The notes below the pieces were generated by a model. It ran no database searches and was not told where the DNA came from. It saw nothing but the letters and a program-made list of their open reading frames with translations. A DNA stretch of 64,000 nt from assembly GCF_024298905.1 (NCBI RefSeq), contig NZ_CP101154.1:310001-374000 (forward strand). Reading direction: 5' to 3'. Both the position numbers and the translations under genes were made by a program. Position 1 is the first letter of the stretch. Every line of letters starts with the position of its first letter. The stretch is from Natronomonas marina. Its GTDB lineage: Archaea; Halobacteriota; Halobacteria; Halobacteriales; Haloarculaceae. This document shows positions 32,465 through 39,928 of the stretch, piece after piece.

Positions 32465-33232
32465 TTACATGTACATCCGGTTGTTGGGGTACTCCTGTCC
32501 CTCCTGGGCCTGCGCTCCGTCCTGAAGCGCCTGCATCCGCTGGGCGAGTTCCTCGTAGTACTGTTCCATCTGTTCGGCCCGCTCTTGCAGTTCCGCCTCG
32601 TCGACCTCGATCCCGTACACCGGTTCGAGCGTGTCGAGAAGCCGGATCGCAGCGTCGAAGTCGGGGCCGGGAAGGTGCGTGGGCGTGATCAGGGCCCCGG
32701 TCGGCGGCGCCTCGCCGTCGAGGCTCCGGATCAGCAACTCGCCGATCACTCCGTCGAAGAAGCCGCCCGCGAGGGGGCCGATGTCCGGTTCTTCGCTCGG
32801 GAAGTGTTCGGCCCGGTACGCCTCCGTGCCGACGTGGAAGACGAGGTGTTCGTCCTCGCTGTGCGGAAACGGGGCGCCGTACAGTATCGTTATCTCCTCG
32901 ATTCCGTGCCCGTCGGTCCACTCGAGTACGGCGTCGGTCAGCGGATCGGCGACCCAGACGGGAAGGAACACCTCGCTTATGAGCACCGTGACGTCGACGT
33001 CGATCGCGTCGTAGAGCCGGATCGGGTGGCGGGGCTGTCCCTCCGTGAACGGCGTGATGTCGGGCAGGTTCTGGGTCTTGACGTGCCCGATCTGGTTCGT
33101 TTCGGCGTGGGTGACGACGTAGTCGGTCGCCGTTAGACCGGCCACGCCGACGCCGGCCATCCCGACGAGCAGTTTTCCGCCCTGCACCGTGTCCTCCGTG
33201 AGCGCCACTTCGAAAGACGGTTCTTGCGCCAT
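32465..33232 (-). CDS. PAC2-family protein (proteasome assembly chaperone-like)
   Basis: The 255-residue protein has the PAC2 core (LLVGMAGVGVAGLTATDYVV; VLISEVFLPVWVADPLTDAV; GALITPTHLPGPDFDAAIRL) and a C-terminal coiled coil (EAELQERAEQMEQYYEELAQ). Archaeal relatives include PbaA/PbaB, linked to proteasome assembly. The glycine-rich loop near residue 150 (GPLAGGFFDGVIGELL) is typical. The gene is divergent from the exchanger gene. Confidence 0.8.
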   Translation of the reverse strand: MAQEPSFEVALTEDTVQGGKLLVGMAGVGVAGLTATDYVVTHAETNQIGHVKTQNLPDITPFTEGQPRHPIRLYDAIDVDVTVLISEVFLPVWVADPLTDAVLEWTDGHGIEEITILYGAPFPHSEDEHLVFHVGTEAYRAEHFPSEEPDIGPLAGGFFDGVIGELLIRSLDGEAPPTGALITPTHLPGPDFDAAIRLLDTLEPVYGIEVDEAELQERAEQMEQYYEELAQRMQALQDGAQAQEGQEYPNNRMYM

Positions 33233-33361
33233 AGTGGACGTTCGGCCCCCGAGGTAATAATCGGTACGTCCCGTCCTCTCGGTCGGGACCTGCGTCCGGG
33301 ACCGAGCGCGGCGGCGGTGGACAGTTACCTTTTACCTCCCGCCGGACGATGTCAACATCGG

Positions 33362-34282
33362 ATGCTCGTCGAGATCGGCGGCTTTCTGGCCGGCCTGACG
33401 CTCCTTTTGGTCGGTGCCGACCGGACCGTCGACGCCGCCGCGGAGGTGGCGCTCTACTACGGCGTCTCCACCTTCTTCATCGGCGTCACGATCGTCTCGG
33501 TCGGGACCTCGATTCCCGAGATGACCACCTCGGTCTACGGCGCTCTCTACGGCGCCGGCGATCTCCTGGTCGGGAACATCGTCGGCTCCGAGACCGCCCA
33601 GATTACGCTCGCCATCGGCATCGTCGCGCTCGTCTCCCGTATCGAGACCGAACGGCGGAACGTCCTCGTCTACGGCGGTGCGATGATCCTCGCCATGATC
33701 ATCATGATACTCGTCCTCGAGGACGGCGAGATCATTCGCTCGGAGGGGTTCCTCATGATGCTCGCCTACGTCGCGTTCGTCCACGATCTCTACTCGCACG
33801 AGGGGGGCGAGGAGGTGGTCACCGAGGTGGTCGAAGCGCGGACGCCTCCCCGGGCGGCGCTCCCCTGGATCCTCGCGGGGATCGTGTTGATCGTCGTCGG
33901 CGGACATCTCATGGTGACCAACGGCATCGCTGTGGCCCGCCTCGTCGGCCTCCCGGAGTTCCTCGTCGGTCTCCTGACCGGACTCGGCACGACCGCTCCC
34001 GAGATCGCCGTCGCCGGTCTCGCGGCCAAGCGGGGCGACGCCGGCATCTCGGTCGGGTCGCTGCTCGGGAGCAACATCACCGACCCGGTCTTCTCGCTCG
34101 GCATCGGTGCGCTGGTCGCCGATGTCGCCGTCGCCGACCCGCGGACCGTCTTCGTCTCCACCGGCTACATGCTCGCCGTCTCGCTGGCCGTGCTCGGACT
34201 CATGTACTGGCGACGGGGTATCGACCGCCGCGGTGCGGTCCTCTGTGTCCTCCTCTATCTCCCCTCGTTTTTCCTTCTCTGA
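33362..34282 (+). CDS. Sodium/calcium exchanger family (CaCA) membrane protein
   Basis: The 306-residue protein has two inverted halves. The alpha-1 repeat is GTSIPEMTTSVYGALYGAGD followed by GNIVGSE. The alpha-2 repeat is GLGTTAPEIAVAGLAAKRGD followed by GSLLGSNITDP. Both hold the acidic and polar residues that bind Na+ and Ca2+. A histidine- and glutamate-rich cytoplasmic loop lies between. A TATA-like TTACCTTTTAC is about 30 bases before the ATG. The 3' end is partly duplicated downstream (34297-34322). Confidence 0.85.
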   Translation: MLVEIGGFLAGLTLLLVGADRTVDAAAEVALYYGVSTFFIGVTIVSVGTSIPEMTTSVYGALYGAGDLLVGNIVGSETAQITLAIGIVALVSRIETERRNVLVYGGAMILAMIIMILVLEDGEIIRSEGFLMMLAYVAFVHDLYSHEGGEEVVTEVVEARTPPRAALPWILAGIVLIVVGGHLMVTNGIAVARLVGLPEFLVGLLTGLGTTAPEIAVAGLAAKRGDAGISVGSLLGSNITDPVFSLGIGALVADVAVADPRTVFVSTGYMLAVSLAVLGLMYWRRGIDRRGAVLCVLLYLPSFFLL

Positions 34283-34322
34283 ACGCCCGAGTCCTCTCGT
34301 TTTTCCTCCCCTGAACGCCCGC
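34264..34322 (+). repeat. Imperfect 26-base direct repeat at the exchanger 3' end
   Basis: 34264-34289 and 34297-34322 are nearly the same (CTCGTTTTTCCT ... CTGAACGCCCG), differing at a few bases. The copy includes the last codons and stop of the exchanger gene. It looks like a short tandem duplication with T-runs that may serve as a double terminator. Confidence 0.6.
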
Positions 34323-34385
34323 CTCACGGACGCGCCGACGCGGGGCGGGCGAAGAGTTAGGACGATGGCGGCCTAACTCGGACGT

Positions 34386-34538
34386 ATGGGTGACACGCGA
34401 GAGGGCCGCGACAAGAAGGGGCTCGACGAGGAGAAAACACAGCGCGAACAGGAACTCGAGGAGGAACTGGAAAACGAGGAAGACGCCGAGGAACGGGACG
34501 CGGAGGAGGCCGACGCGGAACTCGGCGAGGACGAGTAA
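34386..34538 (+). CDS. Small acidic helical protein (MGDTREGRDKKG type)
   Basis: This 50-residue protein starts with a mixed-charge segment and continues as a very acidic helix (EQELEEELENEEDAEERDAE). The first twelve residues match the pattern of the small protein at 21129-21287. It lies between the exchanger and Hsp20 genes with its own short upstream region. The function is unknown; codon use and composition are haloarchaeal. Confidence 0.6.
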   Translation: MGDTREGRDKKGLDEEKTQREQELEEELENEEDAEERDAEEADAELGEDE

Positions 34539-34677
34539 CGGCGGCCACGCGAGGGCGGGGCGAGCCGGAAGAAACGCCAACGGTCGCCGACGCCGTTCGT
34601 TCGAGCGTACCCGACCGTCGTGTTGCGATATCGGGACGACGCGTCGGAAAACGAGTGCCGTCGACGGCGGCCGGCGA

Positions 34678-35124
34678 CTACTCGATTTCGATGTTGCGGG
34701 CCTCTTCGACCTCGAGTTTCGGGAGTGTGACTGTCAACACGCCGTTCTTCATGCGGGCGTTCACGCCTTCCTTGTCGACGTCGCCGGGGAGCCGGATCGA
34801 CCGGCGCATCGACTCGCGTCGGCGCTCCCGTCGCAGGTACTGTTCTTCTTCTTCCGCGGTGGCCTCCTCGTGTTCGGCCTCGATGCGGAGCGTGTGGTCC
34901 GTGACCTGAATCTCGACGTCGTCCCGCTCGAACCCCGGTAGATCGACCGTCACGACGAACTCTTCGTCGTGGTCGACGAGGTCGACCGCCATCTCGTCGA
35001 ACTCGGACGTCCATCTGCGGAAGGGTCCTTCCGGCTCCCACATTCGGGTCGAGTCCTCGAACTGGTGGCTCATGCGGTCGAACAGGCGTTCCAACTCCTC
35101 GAAGGGGTTCGTTCGTACGCTCAT
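34678..35124 (-). CDS. Small heat-shock protein, Hsp20/alpha-crystallin family
   Basis: The 148-residue protein has an N-terminal arm (NPFEELERLFDRMSHQFEDS) and an alpha-crystallin domain from about residue 45 (VDLVDHDEEFVVTVDLPGFE) to the conserved NGVLTVTLPK. A classical I-x-I/V tail is replaced by ARNIEIE. Hsp20 oligomers hold unfolding proteins. A good ribosome site (GGAGGT) lies 7 bases before the ATG, and a TATA-like GTATTT lies about 40 bases before it. Confidence 0.93.
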   Translation of the reverse strand: MSVRTNPFEELERLFDRMSHQFEDSTRMWEPEGPFRRWTSEFDEMAVDLVDHDEEFVVTVDLPGFERDDVEIQVTDHTLRIEAEHEEATAEEEEQYLRRERRRESMRRSIRLPGDVDKEGVNARMKNGVLTVTLPKLEVEEARNIEIE

Positions 35125-35343
35125 GGCGTGTACCTCCGGGACGACAGTACGACGAGCGGTCCGAAATACTGTGGGGTGATTACCACCGACTGGGACTTCT
35201 CGCGGCGCTTCCGTCGGCGGGCGTGGTCGGGCGTGGCCGGGCGGTGATCCGGGCGAGTCGGAAGCGAGAGCCGTGCGGCCCGCGGTTCGACGCCGCGTGC
35301 GGCCCGGACGACGCTGGAGGCGACCGTCGACGCTCCAGCAGGT

Positions 35344-35541
35344 CTATCCGCCCCACTCGCCGCCGATGTCCTCCGTGACCCGTTCGCGCCAGATCTCGAA
35401 ACGCTCCTCGCAGGCCGGGGCGTCCTCGAGGTGGTCGATGAATCCGGCGCCGCCGTCGGACAGCCCGGTTCCGCAGAACGGACAGAAATCCGGACGGTCC
35501 CACTCCGGCGAATCCCGCGGTGGATGCGAATGACTGGGCAT
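35344..35541 (-). CDS. Small zinc-finger-type protein (C-x-x-C ... H ... C)
   Basis: A 65-residue protein with FCPFCGTGL then HLEDAPACEERFEIWRERV, which can give a Cys3His zinc site. Such proteins are abundant in haloarchaea and uncharacterised. A strong TATA (CAATATATATGG, minus strand) lies about 27 bases before the ATG, so the transcript is leaderless. Confidence 0.7.
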   Translation of the reverse strand: MPSHSHPPRDSPEWDRPDFCPFCGTGLSDGGAGFIDHLEDAPACEERFEIWRERVTEDIGGEWGG

Positions 35542-36078
35542 ATACGATCATCGCGCCCTGACACCATATATATTGACACGCCAACCGACTCCCGGCAGCG
35601 GGCCGTCGCACGAACGGCCTTGTGGTCTCCGATACGGGCCTCGGGGCGTAACCCACGCCCGACCACGCCCGCCGACCGACGCAGGCGGCTCCCTTAGGGA
35701 CCGATTACCGGTGGAACGGGACCGATACGCGGAGTAGGCGGCACTTACCGGTGTAACAGACCTAAGTTTGTTATGGGACACGACGACGCTCCTCCCGGTG
35801 TTCCGGAACCCGCCGACTGCTCTGCCGTTACGGACGTGGTACCGTACCGGATGGCGTGGCTGTGCCCCGTGGGAGCGTGCTGTGGCCTCCGAGACCTGCG
35901 ACCAAAACTTCAGAATTGTTTGCTCGCCAATCTCCGACGCTGGAGCGGGAGAAACCTCGTCCGATCTGACCAGAAGTATAAAAATAAATATATTATAGGA
36001 ATTTTGTATTTTGGAGTTGATTCCGGAGTCGTCGGTAGCGAACGGTTCGCTCGGATTCGTCGGTCCGACGGGTACGGA
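35542..36078. other. Mostly non-coding stretch with AT-rich patch next to transposase remnant
   Basis: It holds the promoter of the zinc protein, then about 500 bases in which I cannot support a gene. An open frame beginning ATG at 35773 (GHDDAPPGVPEP...) has a possible upstream promoter but no family features, and ends in AT-rich DNA at 35975-36020. The frameshifted continuation of the IS630-like gene (REMDAQVV) is readable on the minus strand just before 36079. Confidence 0.5.
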
Positions 36079-36588
36079 CTACCTGGGCATCCATCTCCCG
36101 CGCCGTCCGTCGGTTTCTTCGCGGTCTTGGTCTGTTTCGTCGTCCGTACGGGGCGGCCTTCGGTAGCTCAACCCGGCTTCTTTCAGGAGCCGTCGACAGC
36201 TCGGCAGCGAGTACTCGACACCGTACGCCTCTTCGAGGTGTTTCTGGGCGAGTGCCGGCGTCCACGTCGGCGCGTCGATGCCGACGGCCCCGGGCGGGTC
36301 GTGTACGGTCGCCTCGAATATTTCTTGCTGCTTTTCCGAAAGCTTTCGATTCCTTCCAGATCGACTACCATCTGTGACGGCCTGCTCGAGTGACTCCCCG
36401 GTGTCGAGCCGGTCGAGCCAGCTATAGATCGTGCGTCGTTGCACGCCGTGCCACTCGGCTAGCTCGGTCTGTGTGATGCCGTTCTTGTAGGCGATCGCCG
36501 CAAGCAGTCGCTGTGCCGGACGCTTCCCCTCCACGGCGTCGAGTGCGTCCTGCAGTTCTTCGACGGTGATCTCGTCGAGGTGATCCAT
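36079..36588 (-). pseudogene. IS630-type transposase, N-terminal HTH fragment
   Basis: A 169-residue frame encodes the N-terminal helix-turn-helix half of haloarchaeal IS630-type transposases (ITQTELAEWHGVQRRTIYSW; GAVGIDAPTWTPALAQKHLE; VEYSLPSCRRLLKEAGLSYR). The usual next block (RREMDAxVV, entry to the DDE catalytic domain) appears in another frame (REMDAQVV, near 36090-36070) and then homology stops. So it is truncated and frameshifted, and no catalytic acids remain. It may still bind DNA. Stand-alone HTH versions of this kind also occur in haloarchaea, which is the alternative. Confidence 0.7.
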
Positions 36589-36915
36589 CGACAGTCGAAA
36601 CCGTCTACGAGTAAAAAATTCTAACGGTACTGTGGTCTCGATCGGTGTCCGGCGTGTACTCGGGTGGCCGATACGGGATTCCGTGCCGTTTCGTGGACGG
36701 CGTCGGCCGTCGGGTCCCCGGGCGACCCTGCCGTTCTCGACGCCTGCCGGTACGACCGCCGATTTCGGGCGATTCCCCTCTCGATTCGGGCGGGACGAAC
36801 GGTGACGGAACTCGGTCCATCGATCCAGTGCGGTGATCGTCTCGACGACGGGACCCGGTCGCGCGTCCGACGGTTCGGGGACGCACTTATGCCGGTGTCC
36901 AGCGTACTGTTCGGT
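36589..36915. other. Intergenic region with promoter of the PPOX gene
   Basis: No gene is seen in this stretch. CTTATGCC near 36886-36893 is a possible TATA element for a leaderless start at 36916. AAAAAATT near 36614 may belong to the promoter of the minus-strand HTH gene. Confidence 0.5.
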
Positions 36916-37365
36916 ATGAGCGATACGGAGTCGACAGCAATGGATGACGACGAGCGTGACGCGTTTCTCGGGACCGGCGGCACCGGTGTCATCTCCTTTC
37001 CCGACTCGGAGGAGGAGCCGCCGTACTCCGTGCCGATCTCCTACGGCTACGACCAGTCGGAATCGGTCTTCTACTTCCGGATTTCCGTCGCCCCCGATAG
37101 CGAGAAGGGGGAGGTCGCCGGCCGTCCCGTCACGTTCGTGACCTACGGGCAGGTGGACGACGTCTGGCGGAGCGTCGTCGTGAAGGGGCGCCTGGAAGAG
37201 ACTCGGGAAGACTCGGTCGCCACCGAGTCCTTGGCGGGACTCCGGCAGGTCCACATCCCGCTCGTGGACATCTTCGGCCGCCCCGCGAAGGACGTCCCGT
37301 TCGAGTTCTACCGACTCGTCCCAGACGAGATGACCGCCCGAAAGGAGTCGAGCACCGCGATCTAG
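36916..37365 (+). CDS. Pyridoxamine-5'-phosphate-oxidase-like flavin-binding protein (PPOX fold)
   Basis: The 149-residue split-barrel protein shows GVISFPDSEEEPPYSVPISY, YFRISVAPDSEKGEVAGRPV and VVVKGRLEET, typical for FMN- or F420-binding PPOX-type proteins. Two relatives lie at 48842 and 56055. The substrate is unknown. A TATA-like element about 26 bases upstream supports ATG 36916 instead of the ATG ten codons earlier. Convergent with trxA. Confidence 0.8.
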   Translation: MSDTESTAMDDDERDAFLGTGGTGVISFPDSEEEPPYSVPISYGYDQSESVFYFRISVAPDSEKGEVAGRPVTFVTYGQVDDVWRSVVVKGRLEETREDSVATESLAGLRQVHIPLVDIFGRPAKDVPFEFYRLVPDEMTARKESSTAI

Positions 37366-37453
37366 CCCGGTCGGACGGCCGAAGTCCGCCGTAGCGTACG
37401 GACGCGGTTCGAGCGCCGTCCGTGAACTGCGTCGCCGCCCTCCGCTCGGCCGT

Positions 37454-37816
37454 CTACCGGTTCAGGTACCGCTCGACGAGCGACCGCAGTTGGTCTTCGC
37501 TTTGGACCCCGACTATCTCTTCGACCTTCTCGCCGCCGGCGAAGAGGACGAGCGTCGGAACGCCGCGGACGCCGTAGGTGGTGGCGAGCCGCTGGTTGGC
37601 GTCGACGTCGATCTTGGCCACCGCCGCCCCCGTCTCGGCGGCGAGGGTCTCGACGACCGGTTCGAGCATCTTGCAGGGTCCACACCAGTCGGCGTAGAAG
37701 TCCGCGAGGACGACGTCGTACTCCTCGACCGCGTCGTCGAGGTCCGCCTGTCCGTTCACGTGAACCGGCTCGCCGGGCGTTCCGGCATCCGTCTCGGATG
37801 TACTGTCTGCTGACAT
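37454..37816 (-). CDS. trxA: Thioredoxin
   Basis: The 120-residue protein has the redox motif WCGPC (C45, C48), the buried aspartate ADFYADWCG, and cis-proline RGVPTLVLF. It has a short acidic N-terminal extension. TATA (CTAAATAC, centre about 37842) puts the transcript start at the ATG, and the shared sulfur-region box (TACAATACTA, 37864-37873) is 26 bases further up. It is thus probably regulated with the sulfur genes, as electron donor for sulfur-transfer steps. Confidence 0.93.
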   Translation of the reverse strand: MSADSTSETDAGTPGEPVHVNGQADLDDAVEEYDVVLADFYADWCGPCKMLEPVVETLAAETGAAVAKIDVDANQRLATTYGVRGVPTLVLFAGGEKVEEIVGVQSEDQLRSLVERYLNR

Positions 37817-37863
37817 CGACCGGTAGTACGGCCCGACTGTATTTAGTAGTTTTGGGAAGAATA

Positions 37864-37873
37864 TACAATACTA
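37864..37873 (-). promoter_or_regulatory. Sulfur-region box, trxA promoter (TACAATACTA)
   Basis: Centred about 26 bases upstream of the trxA TATA element. It belongs to the set of boxes with core CAATAYYA found before nearly every transcription unit from 37.8 to 47.3 kb. Confidence 0.6.
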
Positions 37874-37940
37874 AATTCCGGTGCCGCGCTGTCGCTGTCA
37901 CTCGTGGGAGACGAACACGGGAGGAACGCGCCGGGAGCGC

Positions 37941-38345
37941 TTACCCTTCGACCGACGGCGTCGTCGCGTCCTGCTCTTCGTACTTCGTCTCGAACTCCTG
38001 GATGAGCTGGCCCATCTTGGCGTACCAGTCGTTGAGAAGCCGCTGCATGTCGTCGGCGATGTTCGACGGGTCCGTCGGCTCGTAAACGTGGTAGTAACCG
38101 CCCTGGTCGTAGTTCACCTGTTCCTTCTGGATGAACCCGGCCTGGAGGAGCCGCTGGACGGCCCGGTAGGCGGTGGACCGTTCCCGATCGACCGTTTCGG
38201 CGATCTCGTCGACTGTGAGCGGTTCTCCGGTGTTCACGAGCGCCTGGAAGACCTCCCTGTCGAGCTGCTTGAGCCCGTGGAAACACTCCAGCAGCCCCTC
38301 ACACTCCATGTCCTGCTGGAGTTGTTCGGACATCGAATCTGGCAT
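37941..38345 (-). CDS. Winged-helix transcriptional regulator (TrmB/MarR-like), candidate regulator of the sulfur region
   Basis: The 134-residue protein has a winged helix (QLDREVFQALVNTGEPLTVD; EIAETVDRERSTAYRAVQRL; LQAGFIQKEQ) and a C-terminal helix that can form a dimer (DDMQRLLNDWYAKMGQLIQE). There is no ligand domain and no cysteine in the HTH; one Cys is near residue 15 (MECEGLLECFHG has two). ATG 38345 is preferred over GTG 38351 by TATA spacing (GTTAAAAG, 38369-38377). Its own promoter carries a variant of the shared box, which suggests autoregulation. Confidence 0.8.
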   Translation of the reverse strand: MPDSMSEQLQQDMECEGLLECFHGLKQLDREVFQALVNTGEPLTVDEIAETVDRERSTAYRAVQRLLQAGFIQKEQVNYDQGGYYHVYEPTDPSNIADDMQRLLNDWYAKMGQLIQEFETKYEEQDATTPSVEG

Positions 38346-38392
38346 CGTCACCGAATTGGTGTCGAGCGGTTAAAAGACTTGTGCATAGATCA

Positions 38393-38402
38393 TACAATCC
38401 TG
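38393..38402 (-). promoter_or_regulatory. Sulfur-region box, regulator promoter (TACAATCCTG)
   Basis: Variant of the CAATAYYA box, centred about 24 bases upstream of the regulator's TATA element. Confidence 0.5.
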
Positions 38403-38461
38403 CACGGTCCCGTGGTCGAACGGGACGCGGGCAGTCCGCGACCGACGGGGATTCGGACCGT

Positions 38462-39496
38462 TCAGTCGGCCGTGACGGTCTCGCCGTCGGTGGGCGTGGC
38501 CCGGAGTTCGCGGACGGAACTGTAGACGACGGCACCGCTGACCAGGAGGGCTGCACCGAGGATGATGACCAGCGCGACCGTGTCGAGAACGGGCATCTCG
38601 AGGACGCCACCGATCTTCCGGACCGCGACGGCAATTGCGCCGAGCAGCAGCATCACGCCGAAGTACACCTTGATCTCGTCCTCGTCGACGATGCTCGTCG
38701 CCGCGGCGCCGACCCGGGCGCCGAGGGCGCTCCCCGCCAGCAGGGGAGCGACGATGGCGAGGTCGACCGCCCCGTCGAGGGCGTAGAGGAAGCTCCCGAT
38801 GCCGCCCGAGAAGACGATCTCGAAGAGGTCGGTCCCGACCGCGACGGGGACCGGAACGCCGATGAGGTAGAACAGTGCGGGCATCCGGATGAAACCGCCG
38901 CCGACGCCGAGAAAGCCCGACAGCAACCCGGTGGCGAACGCGACCACGAGGATCATCCACAGCGACACGGTGACGCCGCCACGGAGGGATATCATCGGGG
39001 GGACCTCGTAGGACTGGATCTTCCTGGCGATCTCGGGGAGGTCCTCCTCGTCGAATCCACCGTCGCTCTCGACGTCGTGGCTGACGCCGCCACCGCCGTC
39101 GGTGAGCGCCCGGTGGGTGATGAAGAGACCGATGCCGCCGAGCAGGGCGACGTACGCGACGCTGACGACCGTGTCGGCGAGACCCATCGACTGCAGCAGG
39201 TGGAGTCCCTCCTTACCGACCTCGATGCCGGCGGTGGTGCCGGCGATCATTAACAGTCCGAGTTTGTAGTCGACCTGCCCGAGGTCGCGGTGTTTCAGCG
39301 TCGCGATGACCGACGTCCCGAAGACGAAGGCGAGACCGGACGCCACCGCGACGTCCGTCTCGTACCCCATCACGAGCAGGGCCGGCGTCACGAGGAAGGA
39401 GCCGCCCATCCCGAAGAAACCGAACAGCAGCCCGATGAGCAGGCCGAATCCGGTGAACGTCACCAGCAGTGATGCAGCGATGCCGAACACCTCCAT
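38462..39496 (-). CDS. TauE/SafE-family sulfite/organosulfonate exporter-type permease
   Basis: The 344-residue protein has eight or nine spans in two halves, each opening with the family glycine pattern: GLLFGFFGMGGSFLVTPALL and GLLSGFLGVGGGFIRMPALF. An acidic cytoplasmic loop (residues 130-165) separates them. TauE/SafE proteins move sulfonates, sulfite or related anions. It lies 2 bases downstream of the DUF7512-type gene, in one operon, in a sulfur-gene setting. The direction of transport is not known. Confidence 0.85.
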   Translation of the reverse strand: MEVFGIAASLLVTFTGFGLLIGLLFGFFGMGGSFLVTPALLVMGYETDVAVASGLAFVFGTSVIATLKHRDLGQVDYKLGLLMIAGTTAGIEVGKEGLHLLQSMGLADTVVSVAYVALLGGIGLFITHRALTDGGGGVSHDVESDGGFDEEDLPEIARKIQSYEVPPMISLRGGVTVSLWMILVVAFATGLLSGFLGVGGGFIRMPALFYLIGVPVPVAVGTDLFEIVFSGGIGSFLYALDGAVDLAIVAPLLAGSALGARVGAAATSIVDEDEIKVYFGVMLLLGAIAVAVRKIGGVLEMPVLDTVALVIILGAALLVSGAVVYSSVRELRATPTDGETVTAD

Positions 39497-39498
39497 CG

Positions 39499-39648
39499 TC
39501 AGTCACCCCTGATCGCGTCGGTGATGGTCGGTCCCACGACGCTCTCGAGTAGCCCGTAGCCGACGTACAGTACGATGGCTTCCACCAGGACGAGTCCGAT
39601 GACTCTCCCGGCCTGAGTCCAGCCGCCGAACGATTCAATACCGATCAT
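39499..39648 (-). CDS. Small one-span membrane protein (DUF7512-like)
   Basis: A 49-residue protein (MIGIESFGGWTQAGRVIGLV ... ) with a single membrane segment VIGLVLVEAIVLYVGYGLL. It ends 2 bases before the TauE/SafE ATG, so it is co-transcribed and probably a partner subunit. The same pairing is common in haloarchaea. A TATA-like CAAAGTATG lies near 39693, with shared boxes at 39701-39710 and 39750-39759. Confidence 0.75.
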   Translation of the reverse strand: MIGIESFGGWTQAGRVIGLVLVEAIVLYVGYGLLESVVGPTITDAIRGD

Positions 39649-39700
39649 CGTGCGTCATCTCGTCGCTGATACGTGAACTTGTCCGATTCATACTTTGCTG

Positions 39701-39710
39701 CGCAATACCA
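39701..39710 (-). promoter_or_regulatory. Sulfur-region box, exporter operon promoter (CGCAATACCA)
   Basis: Immediately upstream of the TATA-like element of the small membrane protein/TauE operon. A second, better copy lies 49 bases further upstream. Confidence 0.5.
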
Positions 39711-39749
39711 CGTAGCGGACTGGGGTTGAAAACGGTTTTGGGTCAAACG

Positions 39750-39759
39750 CACAATACTA
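39750..39759 (-). promoter_or_regulatory. Sulfur-region box, second copy of exporter operon (CACAATACTA)
   Basis: Identical in all ten bases to the box at 45855-45864 before the class-V aminotransferase gene. Confidence 0.55.
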
Positions 39760-39928
39760 TATCTCGGTAACACAGAGATGGCGTCACGTACGTGACTCGT
39801 AACTTATCGGCCGAACCACGACCGCGGTCCCGGCTCGAGACGACGAGACGCGGCGCGGGCGGGACCGCGCCAAAACGAGCAGCAACCGTCCGTCTGACGA
39901 CGCCGGCGGTCGAGGTGGCGAGCGAACC

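Noticed and set aside
35773-36393. Plus-strand open frame of about 200 codons with a possible promoter
   Set aside because: Its second half is antisense to the transposase fragment, it has no family features, and it crosses AT-rich DNA with a change of composition. At most a very short N-terminal part could be real.
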